From positions 1-38,386 of the forward strand of contig JAUCGI010000035.1 of the NCBI GenBank assembly GCA_030378035.1: a DNA stretch of 38,386 nt, in the 5' to 3' direction. Each line of letters opens with the position of its first letter. Position 1 is the first letter of the stretch. A model generated the notes under the pieces. It worked only from the letters and a program-made list of their open reading frames with translations. It ran no database searches and was not told the origin of the DNA. A program made the translations under genes and the position numbers. Of the stretch, positions 27,099 through 35,910 are shown one piece after another. The stretch comes from Desulfobacterales bacterium HSG2. Its GTDB lineage: Bacteria > Desulfobacterota > Desulfobacteria > Desulfobacterales > 4be13.

Positions 27099-27561
27099 CC
27101 CCAAGCCGGACGGGATTTGCAATCCCGTCCGGACCGTTCCGGTGATGCGGAAACATTGCGGACGGGATTGCAAATCCCGTCCGGCCTGATCCCCAAGTTC
27201 CCAAGCCGCAAGCCGGACGGGGATTTGCAATCCCGTCCAGACCGTTCCGGTGATGCGGAAACATTGCGGACGGGATTGCAAATCCCGTCCGGCCTGAAGG
27301 AAGCTTTATCCCCCCAAGCCGGACGGGATTTGCAATCCCGTCCAGACCGTTCCGGTGATGCGGAAACATTGCGGACGGGATTGCAAATCCCGTCCGGCCT
27401 GATCTCTAAGTTTACACCCGTCCAGACCGTTCCGGTGATGCGGAAACATTGCGGACGGGATTGCAAATCCCGTCCGGCCTGATCTCTAAGTTCACACCCG
27501 TCCGGACCGTTCCGGTGATGCGGAAACATTGCGGACGGGATTGCAAATCCCGTCCGGCCTG
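27099..27561. repeat. Tandem array of GACGGGATTTGCAATCCCGTC palindromic units (about 5 copies)
   Basis: The repeated unit is a palindrome (GACGGGATTTGC/AATCCCGTC), then CCGGACCGTTCCGGTGATG, CGGAAACATTGC and a second, inverted copy of the palindrome, then CGGCCTGA and a variable spacer. Units begin near 27,109, 27,217, 27,323, 27,418 (left palindrome truncated) and 27,497 (truncated). One spacer (27,298-27,316) carries a piece of the flanking kinase sequence, showing the unit was amplified with its flank. Open frames through it are repeat artefacts. It separates the REC-kinase gene from the PP2C gene. Confidence 0.88.
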
Positions 27562-28838
27562 TATTTATTTACATACGCTTCATCATATCCTGCCGAATTC
27601 GGCAGAGGAAGCTTTATCCGAAAAGTTGTTCCCCGGGGGCCGGTCTCTGTCACCTCGATCTTTCCCTGATGCTCTTTGATAATTCCATAGGAAACAAAGA
27701 GTCCCAGCCCCGCGCCTATTTTCCTGGTGCTGAAAAAAGGATCAAAAATTCTCCCCCTATTTTCATCGGAAATACCCGCGCCTGTATCCCTGATCAGTAT
27801 CTGAGCGGTGCTGCTCTTTTTGGAAACCCGGGTCACGATTCTGATCTGTTCCGGTTTCTGAGAATCATCTCCCGACTTCTCTCTCTTTTCCTCAATGGCA
27901 TGCCGTGCATTGGTGATCAGGCTCAGAAAAACCTGTTCCAGTTGGTTGGCGTTCCCTCTGACCCTGGGAAAGTCCGGCATCAGTTCCTTTTTCACCCTGA
28001 TATCAGATATGCGAAGCTGTTCACCGACCATCAGAAAGCAGTCTGCCATGACAGCGTTGACATCCACAAGAGAAATTTCTGACTGATACTGAGAGGAAAA
28101 GGCTCTCAGGTGGTCAATAATATTCATCATCCGCTCGGTGTTTCTTTCAATGAATTCGGTTTGTTTTGCCAGCTCATCAGCATTCAGATCAACCTGAATG
28201 ATTCTCCGGATAATCTGGGCAGTCATGCGGATAACCATTAGGGGCTGGTTTAACTCGTGGGCCACACCTGCGGCAAGCTCTCCGACAGAGGCCATTTTTG
28301 CCGACTGAATTAGCTGGGATTGTGTGTTTTTAAGTTCTTCATACTTTTGCCGAAGTTGGTCATGAGAAGCTTTCAATTCAGCGGACTGAGCTTCGACCCG
28401 GAGTTCCAGGGCGGCGTTGGCGTCTGCCAGATTTTTCAGAAGGGTTTTGTTCTCGAGACGCAGCTTTCGACACTCCAAGGCTCGTTTTACAGTGATGTAA
28501 AGGTGTTCAGGTAGTTCTATCGGCTTGACAAGAAAATCAATAACTTTGTCATCTTTTAATGTTTCTATTGCATTTTCAATGCTGGGGTATGCGGTAAGAA
28601 TGATGACCTGAACATCTTCATCTATCTCTTTGATTCTCTCCAGGACTTCAAATCCGTCCATTTCCGGCATCAACAAATCCAGAATCACCACACCAAAAGG
28701 TTTGGTTCTGAGAAGATCAACAGCCTCCCGACCCGACTTGGCGGCACTGATACTATAATTTTCCTCCTCTGATAATATGTTACAGAGGATTTTCAGTTGA
28801 ATCTCATCATCATCTACGAGTAAAATTTTTTCATTCAT
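27492..28838 (-). CDS. Soluble REC-histidine kinase with repeat-derived C-terminal tail
   Basis: 448 residues: receiver (1-122; D9/D10, acceptor D54, K105), coiled coil (125-180), HisKA of the [15 protein letters not shown] type (H194) and an HATPase with DTGAGIS and GAGLGL boxes. No membrane segment, so its receiver probably takes phosphate or structural input from another kinase. The family domain ends at TTFRIKLPL. The frame then runs on through PNSAGYDEAYVNKY and 20 codons of the palindrome array before stopping, because a one-base loss in the right direct repeat removed the original TGA. The natural end is about 27,595. Its start overlaps the preceding kinase's stop by 4 bp (ATGA). Confidence 0.92.
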   Translation of the reverse strand: MNEKILLVDDDEIQLKILCNILSEEENYSISAAKSGREAVDLLRTKPFGVVILDLLMPEMDGFEVLERIKEIDEDVQVIILTAYPSIENAIETLKDDKVIDFLVKPIELPEHLYITVKRALECRKLRLENKTLLKNLADANAALELRVEAQSAELKASHDQLRQKYEELKNTQSQLIQSAKMASVGELAAGVAHELNQPLMVIRMTAQIIRRIIQVDLNADELAKQTEFIERNTERMMNIIDHLRAFSSQYQSEISLVDVNAVMADCFLMVGEQLRISDIRVKKELMPDFPRVRGNANQLEQVFLSLITNARHAIEEKREKSGDDSQKPEQIRIVTRVSKKSSTAQILIRDTGAGISDENRGRIFDPFFSTRKIGAGLGLFVSYGIIKEHQGKIEVTETGPRGTTFRIKLPLPNSAGYDEAYVNKYRPDGICNPVRNVSASPERSGRV

Positions 28839-30127
28839 GATTCCTCCAAGGGTAGTATTATGCGAAAGGTCGTTCCGGCCGGTCCGGTTTCGGCCAACTC
28901 GATCTTCCCCTTATGATTCGTGACGATGCCATGGGAGATGGAAAGTCCCAGCCCCGTGCCTTTACCCGCGGCTTTGGTGGTAAAAAACGGATCGAAAATT
29001 CTGTCCGCATTCTCAGAAGAAACGCCGGTGCCCATGTCCTTAAACAATATTTCCAGACTTCTCCGGTCTTCGGAAACGCCGGTTATGATCTCAATGCGTT
29101 CCGTATTCTGCGAGAGAGGTTCCGAGCGCGTCCTTTTCTCTTCAATCGCGTCCTTGGCGTTGGTAAGCAGATTAAGAAAAACCTGTTCCAACTGGTTTGC
29201 GTCTGCTGTGATCTTCGGAATGTCCGGGTTCAGTTTTTTCCTGATTTCTATGCTGTGAAGTCGCAATTGCTCACCGATCATCAGAAAACAGTTTTCAATG
29301 ACTTCGTTAATATTCACAGGGGATAATTCCTGCTGTGACTGACGGGAAAAGATTCTGAGGTGATTAATGATATTCATCATGCGCCCGGTGTTTTTTTCAA
29401 TCATTTCAATCTCTTTCCTCAGTTTGTCAGAATCTGATTCGTTTTTCAGAAGGATTCGCCGGGTAATCTGGGCAGTCATACGGATAACTGTCAGAGGCTG
29501 ATTCAACTCATGGGCCATGCCTGAGGCAAGCTCCCCGATTGAAGCAAGCTTGGCCGACTGAACAAGCTGGGCCTGAGTGTTTTGAAGTTCCTTATAGGCA
29601 TTTTGCAGAGATTCTTCTGTTCGCCTGTGCTCATCAATTTCTTCCCGAAGTTTGGCGGTGCGCTCTCTGACCAGATCCTCAAGATGTTTGCGGTATGTTT
29701 TCAATTCCTCTGTCTGCTGTTCCAGGATTTCTTTCTGCTGCTCAATTTTCCGAATGTATCCCTGTTTTGTCAGGGCGGCCCTTATCCGGGCTTTGAGGAC
29801 TATCGCCCGGATCGGTTTGTTGATAAAATCGGCGGCGCCGCATTCGAGACAATCTGCCAGCAATTGGTCATCTGCCATACCAGTCAGCATAATTACCGGG
29901 ATATCCTGATATTCCGGGTGCATTTTGAGTTGTCTGAGCAACGTGATCCCATCTGTTTCCGGCATATTGATATCCAACAGGATCAGATCAAACCCCTCTT
30001 GTTCCAGGAGCGGAAACAGGTATCCCGGTTTAAGCGCGAACTTGGAATTGTAACCGAAGCCCGTAATTAAATCTCTGACCTGCTGAACTGTCAGGGGTTC
30101 ATCATCAACAATAAGAATTTTAGTCAT
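28835..30127 (-). CDS. Soluble REC-histidine kinase
   Basis: 430 residues: receiver (1-120; D8/D9, acceptor D52, K104), coiled coil (125-190), HisKA with H206 in [15 protein letters not shown], and HATPase with N-box [10 protein letters not shown] and [11 protein letters not shown]. It ends cleanly at [10 protein letters not shown]. Receiver 1 of the hybrid kinase at 22735-25119 is a close relative (shared FPLLEQE and [19 protein letters not shown]), and the catalytic half is close to the kinase at 27492-28838, so the three arose by duplication and shuffling. The start overlaps the membrane kinase by 8 bp and the stop overlaps the next start by 4 bp: one operon. Confidence 0.94.
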   Translation of the reverse strand: MTKILIVDDEPLTVQQVRDLITGFGYNSKFALKPGYLFPLLEQEGFDLILLDINMPETDGITLLRQLKMHPEYQDIPVIMLTGMADDQLLADCLECGAADFINKPIRAIVLKARIRAALTKQGYIRKIEQQKEILEQQTEELKTYRKHLEDLVRERTAKLREEIDEHRRTEESLQNAYKELQNTQAQLVQSAKLASIGELASGMAHELNQPLTVIRMTAQITRRILLKNESDSDKLRKEIEMIEKNTGRMMNIINHLRIFSRQSQQELSPVNINEVIENCFLMIGEQLRLHSIEIRKKLNPDIPKITADANQLEQVFLNLLTNAKDAIEEKRTRSEPLSQNTERIEIITGVSEDRRSLEILFKDMGTGVSSENADRIFDPFFTTKAAGKGTGLGLSISHGIVTNHKGKIELAETGPAGTTFRIILPLEES

Positions 30128-32288
30128 TAAGCGCCTCCTTGATTAAGAGATAAAACTGTTCTTCATCAGATGCAAAGACAGCGTCTTCGATTTTCCTGAG
30201 AACTGACAGATATGGCGAGTCGAAATCTTTGCATACGGAGATCATTTTTGCAGTCTGATCCGTAAGCGCGGCCGCATCGAAAAAAGGCTTTCGGGAAAGC
30301 GATTCAAATTCCCGGAGCAACTGTTTCTCAAGAGATTCGGGCAAAGCGGCAGAGGGCTGAGTTTCTTTGCCTCTGGCTGCCGTGATATGCTGCGGCTCCT
30401 GGCGCAGATACCTGGTTAAAACAGGATACAGCTTTTGAAAATTAAGCGGTTTGGTCAGGTATTCCGTAATTCCGGCAGATTTTGCCTTGCGCTGCTGCTC
30501 TGCAAACGCGTCTGCAGAGAGGGCAATAATGGGAATGTCAGCCCCTTCCGGGCAACTTCGAATATGCCTGGTTGCGGTTATGCCGTCCATATCCGGCATG
30601 TGTATATCCATTAATACCAGGTCCGGTATGATCTCCAAGGTTTTTTCGATACCTTCCCGGCCATTGTCTGCCAGCTCGATCTCCAATCCCAGGTCATGAA
30701 ACAACGCCTGTGTCATCTCCTGATTTATGGGATTGTCTTCGACAAGCAGGATCCGGCTCTCTTTAAGAAAATGAAAATCATCAGGATTTGTCTCAGGCTG
30801 TTCTGTCATCTGTTCTGCCGGTATTATCAGGGGAAGTCTGACAGAAAAAACAGAACCTTCTTCCGGGACGCTTCGGACCCGGATTTCACCTCCGAGCAGC
30901 GTCGTCATTTTTTTGGTGATGGCCAGCCCCAGTCCTGTGCCGCCAAACTTGCGGGTGACGCTGCTGTCGATCTGTTCAAACACGCCGAAAATATGATCCT
31001 GCCGATCTTCGGGAATCCCGATTCCCTGATCGGTCACTTTGAAAAGGATAAAGTGATCCCCGTCTTTCATCACCCGGACCCGAATTTCCTTGCCTGCCGG
31101 TGTGAATTTGACAGCATTCCCGATCAGGTTCATAAGAATCTGATTCAGTTTGGTGCGATCTGAGGAAATAATTTCAGGAAGTCCGGAATCAAAATCATAT
31201 TGAAACGAGATGCCTTTTTCAAGGGCCTGTGCTTTGTTGATCTGATAAATGCTCTGGACCAGGATTCTGAGGTTGAGAGGTTCGATTGAAACCTTCATTT
31301 TGCCTGCCTCGATCTTTGAAATGTCCAGAACATTGTTAATCAGCTCGGAGAGGGCCTGGCCGCTGTACTGAATATTTTTCAGATAATTCCGAAACTTGTC
31401 GGGAAAGGGCATGGTTTTTGTCTTGTTTATCAGAATCTGGCTGAATCCGACAATGGCGTTCAGAGGGGTGCGTATCTCATGGCTCATATTGGCCAGAAAC
31501 TCGCTTTTGGCAGCGCTGGCCGCTTCGGCCGCTTTTTTGGCATGATTTAGCTCGGCTGTGCGTTCTCTGACCCGGTCTTCCAGAAGATCCCGCTCCTTTT
31601 CCAGCTCCTCCAGCAGATCATCCATGGCGCCGTGAACCCGCCTGATCTCCTCGCTCGCCCACTTCTTCAAAACAGGTAGTTTGTGAGTTTTTTTTCTTAT
31701 ATTCCAACCCCTTAATGCGGCAGACAGATCGGTCAGGGGTCTGAGCAGACGGACCGCCAGAAGCCATACCAGAATCAGTGCGGCCATGATACCGCCGCAC
31801 CATTGGAAAAGCTTTGCAAGGGCGTCCTTGCGCAGATGATCGAAAAAATTTCCGCTGTAATAAAGGCGAAACAGACCGATGGGAATCTGCATCTGTTCGG
31901 AGGTTATCAGTGCCTCAGACATAAATCCTGAAAAACCCGCGTCCGGCAGCCGTTCCACGATTTTTTTGCCGTCGGCCGTCTCCAGTTCCACACCTTCGAA
32001 CAGGGGCCTGCCTGTGACCGGGTCCAGGGAGAGCATGATCTCGCCGGTCAGTTGTTCAAGCATGATACTCCGTTTGGCCGAATCCGTGATTTCCAGAATG
32101 GCAGCCGCCTGTCTGGCATATAAAGGCACCAGAAGATCGATTTTCGTCTGTTCGGCTGTGCGAATGTTAAAAATCACCACACGCCAGTAAAAGAAAGCAG
32201 AGCATATCACGAGGCCGGCAAATATGCAGAAGATCAGAAAAATACGGGTTGTCAGACGAGTGGGTATTATTTTATATGATTTATTCAT
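30120..32288 (-). CDS. Membrane hybrid histidine kinase (TM-sensor-TM-HAMP-HisKA-HATPase-REC)
   Basis: 722 residues. Membrane helices at about 15-39 and 158-182 enclose a short periplasmic sensor (about 118 residues). A HAMP-like linker follows (183-235), then coiled coil, HisKA H270 (SHEIRTP), HATPase ([17 protein letters not shown]) and one receiver ([10 protein letters not shown], acceptor in [13 protein letters not shown], Lys in YLTKPL). The last about 90 residues are helical, without an HPt histidine. It overlaps the YfiR-like gene by 8 bp, pointing to a signalling pair in which the periplasmic YfiR-like protein acts on this sensor. It is probably the entry point from the periplasm to the soluble kinases downstream. 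Confidence 0.94.
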   Translation of the reverse strand: MNKSYKIIPTRLTTRIFLIFCIFAGLVICSAFFYWRVVIFNIRTAEQTKIDLLVPLYARQAAAILEITDSAKRSIMLEQLTGEIMLSLDPVTGRPLFEGVELETADGKKIVERLPDAGFSGFMSEALITSEQMQIPIGLFRLYYSGNFFDHLRKDALAKLFQWCGGIMAALILVWLLAVRLLRPLTDLSAALRGWNIRKKTHKLPVLKKWASEEIRRVHGAMDDLLEELEKERDLLEDRVRERTAELNHAKKAAEAASAAKSEFLANMSHEIRTPLNAIVGFSQILINKTKTMPFPDKFRNYLKNIQYSGQALSELINNVLDISKIEAGKMKVSIEPLNLRILVQSIYQINKAQALEKGISFQYDFDSGLPEIISSDRTKLNQILMNLIGNAVKFTPAGKEIRVRVMKDGDHFILFKVTDQGIGIPEDRQDHIFGVFEQIDSSVTRKFGGTGLGLAITKKMTTLLGGEIRVRSVPEEGSVFSVRLPLIIPAEQMTEQPETNPDDFHFLKESRILLVEDNPINQEMTQALFHDLGLEIELADNGREGIEKTLEIIPDLVLMDIHMPDMDGITATRHIRSCPEGADIPIIALSADAFAEQQRKAKSAGITEYLTKPLNFQKLYPVLTRYLRQEPQHITAARGKETQPSAALPESLEKQLLREFESLSRKPFFDAAALTDQTAKMISVCKDFDSPYLSVLRKIEDAVFASDEEQFYLLIKEALND

Positions 32289-32847
32289 AAGTCTTAGCCA
32301 CTTTGAAAAAAAGTTTGTTCATTCGGAGCCCTGATTTTCTGATTGTGGTGAGATTCAGGGCAGGTCTTGTCTGGGTGGAAATATGCAGGCCTGCGGTCAC
32401 GCCTTCTTCCACATCTTTGACAAAGGGTGAGAAGATAACGATCCTGTGCCTGATTCCGAAACGGACAAGGCGGGTGCGACGGTCCGGGGAGAGTTGCTCG
32501 GAAACAAAGACGCCGGCCACCTGGCCAGGGTTATACGCTTTAAAGTCGATATCTTCGGTAATGTCTGTCCGTATGGGATATTTATAAATATTGTTCACTC
32601 TCTTGTCAAGGGATTCAGCCATTTTTTTGGCCCACACGCGATCATTCTGAAAGACAACCAGCAATAACAGTTTTCCTCCCGAATCCAGCTTTGTACGGAT
32701 ATCCATGTTTCCGCCGACCAGGGCCGGGAACATCTGCAACCCCAGCCAGACACGGTCCCGCGTGCTTTGCTCCATTCCCTGGGACAGGGAATCTGATGAC
32801 AAAAGCAGGCAGATAAGTAAGGAGATTGTCAGTAATAATTGTTTCAC
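32281..32847 (-). CDS. YfiR family (DUF4154) periplasmic protein
   Basis: 188 residues with a signal peptide ([24 protein letters not shown]) and the YfiR/DUF4154 core: [39 protein letters not shown] and the family C-terminus [21 protein letters not shown], then [13 protein letters not shown]. In Pseudomonas YfiR is a periplasmic repressor of a membrane diguanylate cyclase. Here the adjacent partner is a membrane hybrid kinase, so it likely gates that kinase. Start GTG 32847 is chosen because GGAG lies 5 bp upstream and the signal peptide begins there; the frame open from 32898 extends into the repeat region. It lies downstream of two TonB receptors. Confidence 0.88.
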   Translation of the reverse strand: MKQLLLTISLLICLLLSSDSLSQGMEQSTRDRVWLGLQMFPALVGGNMDIRTKLDSGGKLLLLVVFQNDRVWAKKMAESLDKRVNNIYKYPIRTDITEDIDFKAYNPGQVAGVFVSEQLSPDRRTRLVRFGIRHRIVIFSPFVKDVEEGVTAGLHISTQTRPALNLTTIRKSGLRMNKLFFKVAKTYE

Positions 32848-32914
32848 AATTGCTCCATGATAAACCGGAAATAATAAATTGTAAACACCAAATTTCAAAT
32901 AAATTCCAAATCGC

Positions 32915-33785
32915 TCCGAACAATTTGCAAAATTGTTCTACAGGCCAAATAAATTCCAATTTGGCATTCACTGTAGAACGATTTTGCAAATCGTTCAGGA
33001 ACAATTTGCAAAATTGTTCTACAGGCCAAATAAATTCCAATTTGGCATTCACTGTAGAACGATTTTGCAAATCGTTCGGAACAATTTGCAAAATTGTTCT
33101 ACAGGCCAAATAAATTCCAAATTGGCATTTACTGTAGAACGATTTTGTAAATCGTTCAGGAACAATTTGCAAAATTGTTCTACAGGCGAAATCGTTCGGA
33201 ACAATTTGCAAAATTGTTCTACAGGCCAAACAAATTTCAAATTGGCATTTACTGTAGAACGATTTTGCAAATCGTTTGGAACAATTTGCAAAATTGTTCT
33301 ACAGGCCAAACAAATTTCAAATTGGCATTCACTGTAGAACGATTTTGCAAATCGTTCCGAACAATTTGCAAAATTGTTCTACAGGCCAAACAAATTTCAA
33401 ATTGGCATTTACTGTAGAACGATTTTGCAAATCGTTTCGAACAATTTGCAAAATTGTTCTACAGGCCAAACAAATTCCAAATTGGCATTCACTGTAGAAC
33501 GATTTTGCAAATCGTTTCAAACAATTTGCAAAATTGTTCTACAGGCCAAACAAATTCCAAATTGGCATTCACTGTAGAACGATTTTGCAAATCGTTCAGG
33601 AACAATTTGCAAAATTGTTCTACAGGCCGAACAATTTGCAAAATTGTTCTACAGGCCAAATCGTTTGGAACAATTTGCAAAATTGTTCTACAGGCCGGAA
33701 CAATTTGCAAAATTGTTCTACAGGCCGAACAATTTGCAAAATTGTTCTACAGGCCGAACAATTTGCAAAATTGTTCTACAGGCCC
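32915..33785. repeat. Large array of palindromic units (AACAATTTGCAAAATTGTT, about 15 copies)
   Basis: It fills the 944-bp gap between the second TonB receptor and the YfiR-like gene. Nine or so copies of an about 80-bp unit carry palindrome A (AACAATTTGCAAAATTGTT) followed by CTACAGGCC, a CCAAATTGG-type centre, then CTGTAGAA and palindrome B (AACGATTTTGCAAATCGTT). From about 33,600 on, the array collapses to short 29-40-bp copies of palindrome A alone. B is the reverse complement of A except for paired A-T to G-C changes that keep its stem. All frames through it encode repeat peptides and are not genes. It is not a CRISPR: the intervening stretches are themselves repeated. Confidence 0.93.
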
Positions 33786-33791
33786 ATGTCC

Positions 33792-35864
33792 CTAAAATTC
33801 AAGAGCAAGTTTTATCCACCACTCCCGACCAGCACGAGGATAGTCATCAGGATAGGTGTCAGCCGGGGCTGGTTCATGCACGGCACTGTCAAACACGTTT
33901 CTGATCCCGGCCCGGAGGGTCAGGTCATTTTGCCATACATTAAAAACGCTTCCGGTAATATCCAGCGTATTGTAACTGCCCAGTTTCGCCCGCATGTCCT
34001 GGGGGGCGCGATGGCGATGTCCCGTATAATGGTATTGCAGGGCCATGGTATAATCCCTGAGTGGTTGAAATATGAGTCCCACGTTGCCGAGCCAGCTAGC
34101 TGCATTTTCAATTTCCTGGCCGGTGGCCAGGTCTTTGCTTCTGACATATGAGATGTTGCCGTCAAGTTTGAACTCGGTGGTCAGTTTTCTTTCCAGTTCC
34201 ACTTCAACCCCGTTCAGTTCGGCACCTTCGGTGTTTTGGTATCTGCCTCCCACAAGCTCGATCATATCCTTCAGCTTTGAATGGAACAGGGTAATGCGTC
34301 CCACCGTTTCTGAATCCCGATAGATATACCCCGCCTCTTCTGTGCGAACGGTTTCCGCCCCGATGTCAGGATTTCCCAGGGCAATCGAATTTTTTGAATA
34401 CATTTCCACAAAGGTGGGCGGCCGAAAGGCCAGACCGAACTGGGCCTTCAGGATATGATGGTCGTCGAGACGACAGACAATCGCCAATCTGGGACTCAGG
34501 CTGCTTCCAATATCGTCATAATGGTCGAAACGCAGGCCACCGGTCAGCGTGAGTCGTCTGCTGAGATTGAACTGATCCTGTATGGCAGCCCCTAAGACCT
34601 TTCGGCTGACATTTTCTCTGAGAAAGTTCTGTTCCCCTGTATAACGTCGCATTTCGGTGAGAGGCTGGTTGGTGTCCAAATCAATGTTGAATTCCTGCCA
34701 GGCGTCAGCGAGTCTGGTGTGAGAATATACCAGATTTAAGGAAAAAATATGGCTGTCCCACCCCTTCCAGGTAAACTCCGCACCTCCATATAATTTTCGG
34801 TCTTTTACATAAAAACTGCCCCATATCCCATGGCCGTAAACGGGCCGGATGGCCGTGGGGAATGGCTGGATAAACGACTTGTCAACATCCCCGTTAGTCT
34901 CACACAACCCCACTGTTGGAACAGCCTGAAAATTGGGAAACAGTTGAAATACCTGTTTTGCTTCAAGCAGGTACTGACTCATAACATATACGAGGCGATT
35001 CTTTGGCGGTGGTAAAACATTTACCAGTCCAAACGGAATGTCAAGCCCTCTCTGTATGTATTGGCCCCTGAGTGAGAAATCATGATAGTCCAAGGTAAAG
35101 AAAGCGCTTTGCTGCTCTTTCTTCTCGTTTGAGGGCCCCGGTGCGAAGGATTCCTGTTCCTGCACAGCCAAATAATCCGGTCCGCTCCGGATGTCATCGC
35201 CATTGCTTTTCCAACCATTCAGGTTGAGACTGGCTGACCATTTTTCTCCAGGATTGTCATAGGAGAGCAGAACGCCGCCCGTGTATGTGTCAAAGCTGCC
35301 ATAACGGGCAAAAGCCTTTCCTCCTTTGTTGCGGGTGATGACATTGATCACCCCGGTATAGGCATACTCCCCATAGAGCGCCGAGCCTGGACCCCGGATA
35401 AGCTCGATACGTTCCACCATTTCGACCGGCAGATCAAAAAGGAGGCCAAAGATGCCATTAACAATATCTGTTACAGAAATCCCGTTCACCAAAAGTTTAA
35501 CCTTTCCGGATATCCATTTGCCCACACCGCGCACCATGATATCACCACGTATAGTCATGGCGGGAGCCACTCCCGGGGCAAGGAGGAGTGCATCCCTGAC
35601 GGTATGGACGCCGCGTGCTTCCAGGTCCTTTCCGTTAAGTACCGTGACCATGCCGGGCACATAATCGGCATTTAATTTGGTCTTGGTGGCAATTTCGGTG
35701 GTTTGTTCCATCACCGAAATCAGGTCATTGAAGGATGCCTGAGCCTGTTCCCCGGAAGAATCTTCTTCCTGGAGGGAAGGTTGGATCGTCTCGCCGGCCC
35801 CGGCATGCAAGAATACAGTGCCGAAGAAAATCATTGTCAGCACTGCCACAATTCTCATTCGCAT
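33792..35864 (-). CDS. TonB-dependent outer membrane receptor (second copy)
   Basis: 690 residues with a signal peptide (about 1-25, MRMRIVAVLTMIFFGTVFLHAGAG), a short N-terminal extension (SFNDLISVMEQTTEIATK), a plug domain (ADYVPGMVTVLNGKDLEARG, RGDIMVRGVGKW, VEMVERIELIRGPGSALYGEYAYTGVINVITR) and a 22-strand barrel ending in ...KLALEF with a terminal aromatic residue. The class takes up siderophores, cobalamin or other scarce ligands with TonB energy; the ligand is not predictable. AAAGGAG lies upstream. It is 46 bp downstream of a paralogous receptor gene on the same strand; the extended repeat array follows its stop codon at once. The downstream YfiR-kinase pair may sense the same ligand (inference). 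Confidence 0.93.
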   Translation of the reverse strand: MRMRIVAVLTMIFFGTVFLHAGAGETIQPSLQEEDSSGEQAQASFNDLISVMEQTTEIATKTKLNADYVPGMVTVLNGKDLEARGVHTVRDALLLAPGVAPAMTIRGDIMVRGVGKWISGKVKLLVNGISVTDIVNGIFGLLFDLPVEMVERIELIRGPGSALYGEYAYTGVINVITRNKGGKAFARYGSFDTYTGGVLLSYDNPGEKWSASLNLNGWKSNGDDIRSGPDYLAVQEQESFAPGPSNEKKEQQSAFFTLDYHDFSLRGQYIQRGLDIPFGLVNVLPPPKNRLVYVMSQYLLEAKQVFQLFPNFQAVPTVGLCETNGDVDKSFIQPFPTAIRPVYGHGIWGSFYVKDRKLYGGAEFTWKGWDSHIFSLNLVYSHTRLADAWQEFNIDLDTNQPLTEMRRYTGEQNFLRENVSRKVLGAAIQDQFNLSRRLTLTGGLRFDHYDDIGSSLSPRLAIVCRLDDHHILKAQFGLAFRPPTFVEMYSKNSIALGNPDIGAETVRTEEAGYIYRDSETVGRITLFHSKLKDMIELVGGRYQNTEGAELNGVEVELERKLTTEFKLDGNISYVRSKDLATGQEIENAASWLGNVGLIFQPLRDYTMALQYHYTGHRHRAPQDMRAKLGSYNTLDITGSVFNVWQNDLTLRAGIRNVFDSAVHEPAPADTYPDDYPRAGREWWIKLALEF

Positions 35865-35910
35865 TGTCTTTCACTCCTTTGTAAGAAATTTAAGATGATC
35901 TGCCATACCA

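Noticed and set aside
27030..27529. 150-160-aa frames on both strands across the GACGGGATTTGC array
   Set aside because: Repeat-derived; amino acid repeats follow the DNA unit exactly and no ribosome site or homologous domain is seen.
32933..33710. Several 60-130-aa frames rich in Phe-Tyr-Arg-Pro-Asn or Cys-Lys-Leu
   Set aside because: All are in-frame readings of the palindrome array on both strands.
32915..33785. CRISPR array
   Set aside because: Units are evenly spaced, but the stretches between palindromes are copies of one another, not unique spacers, and no cas gene is present.
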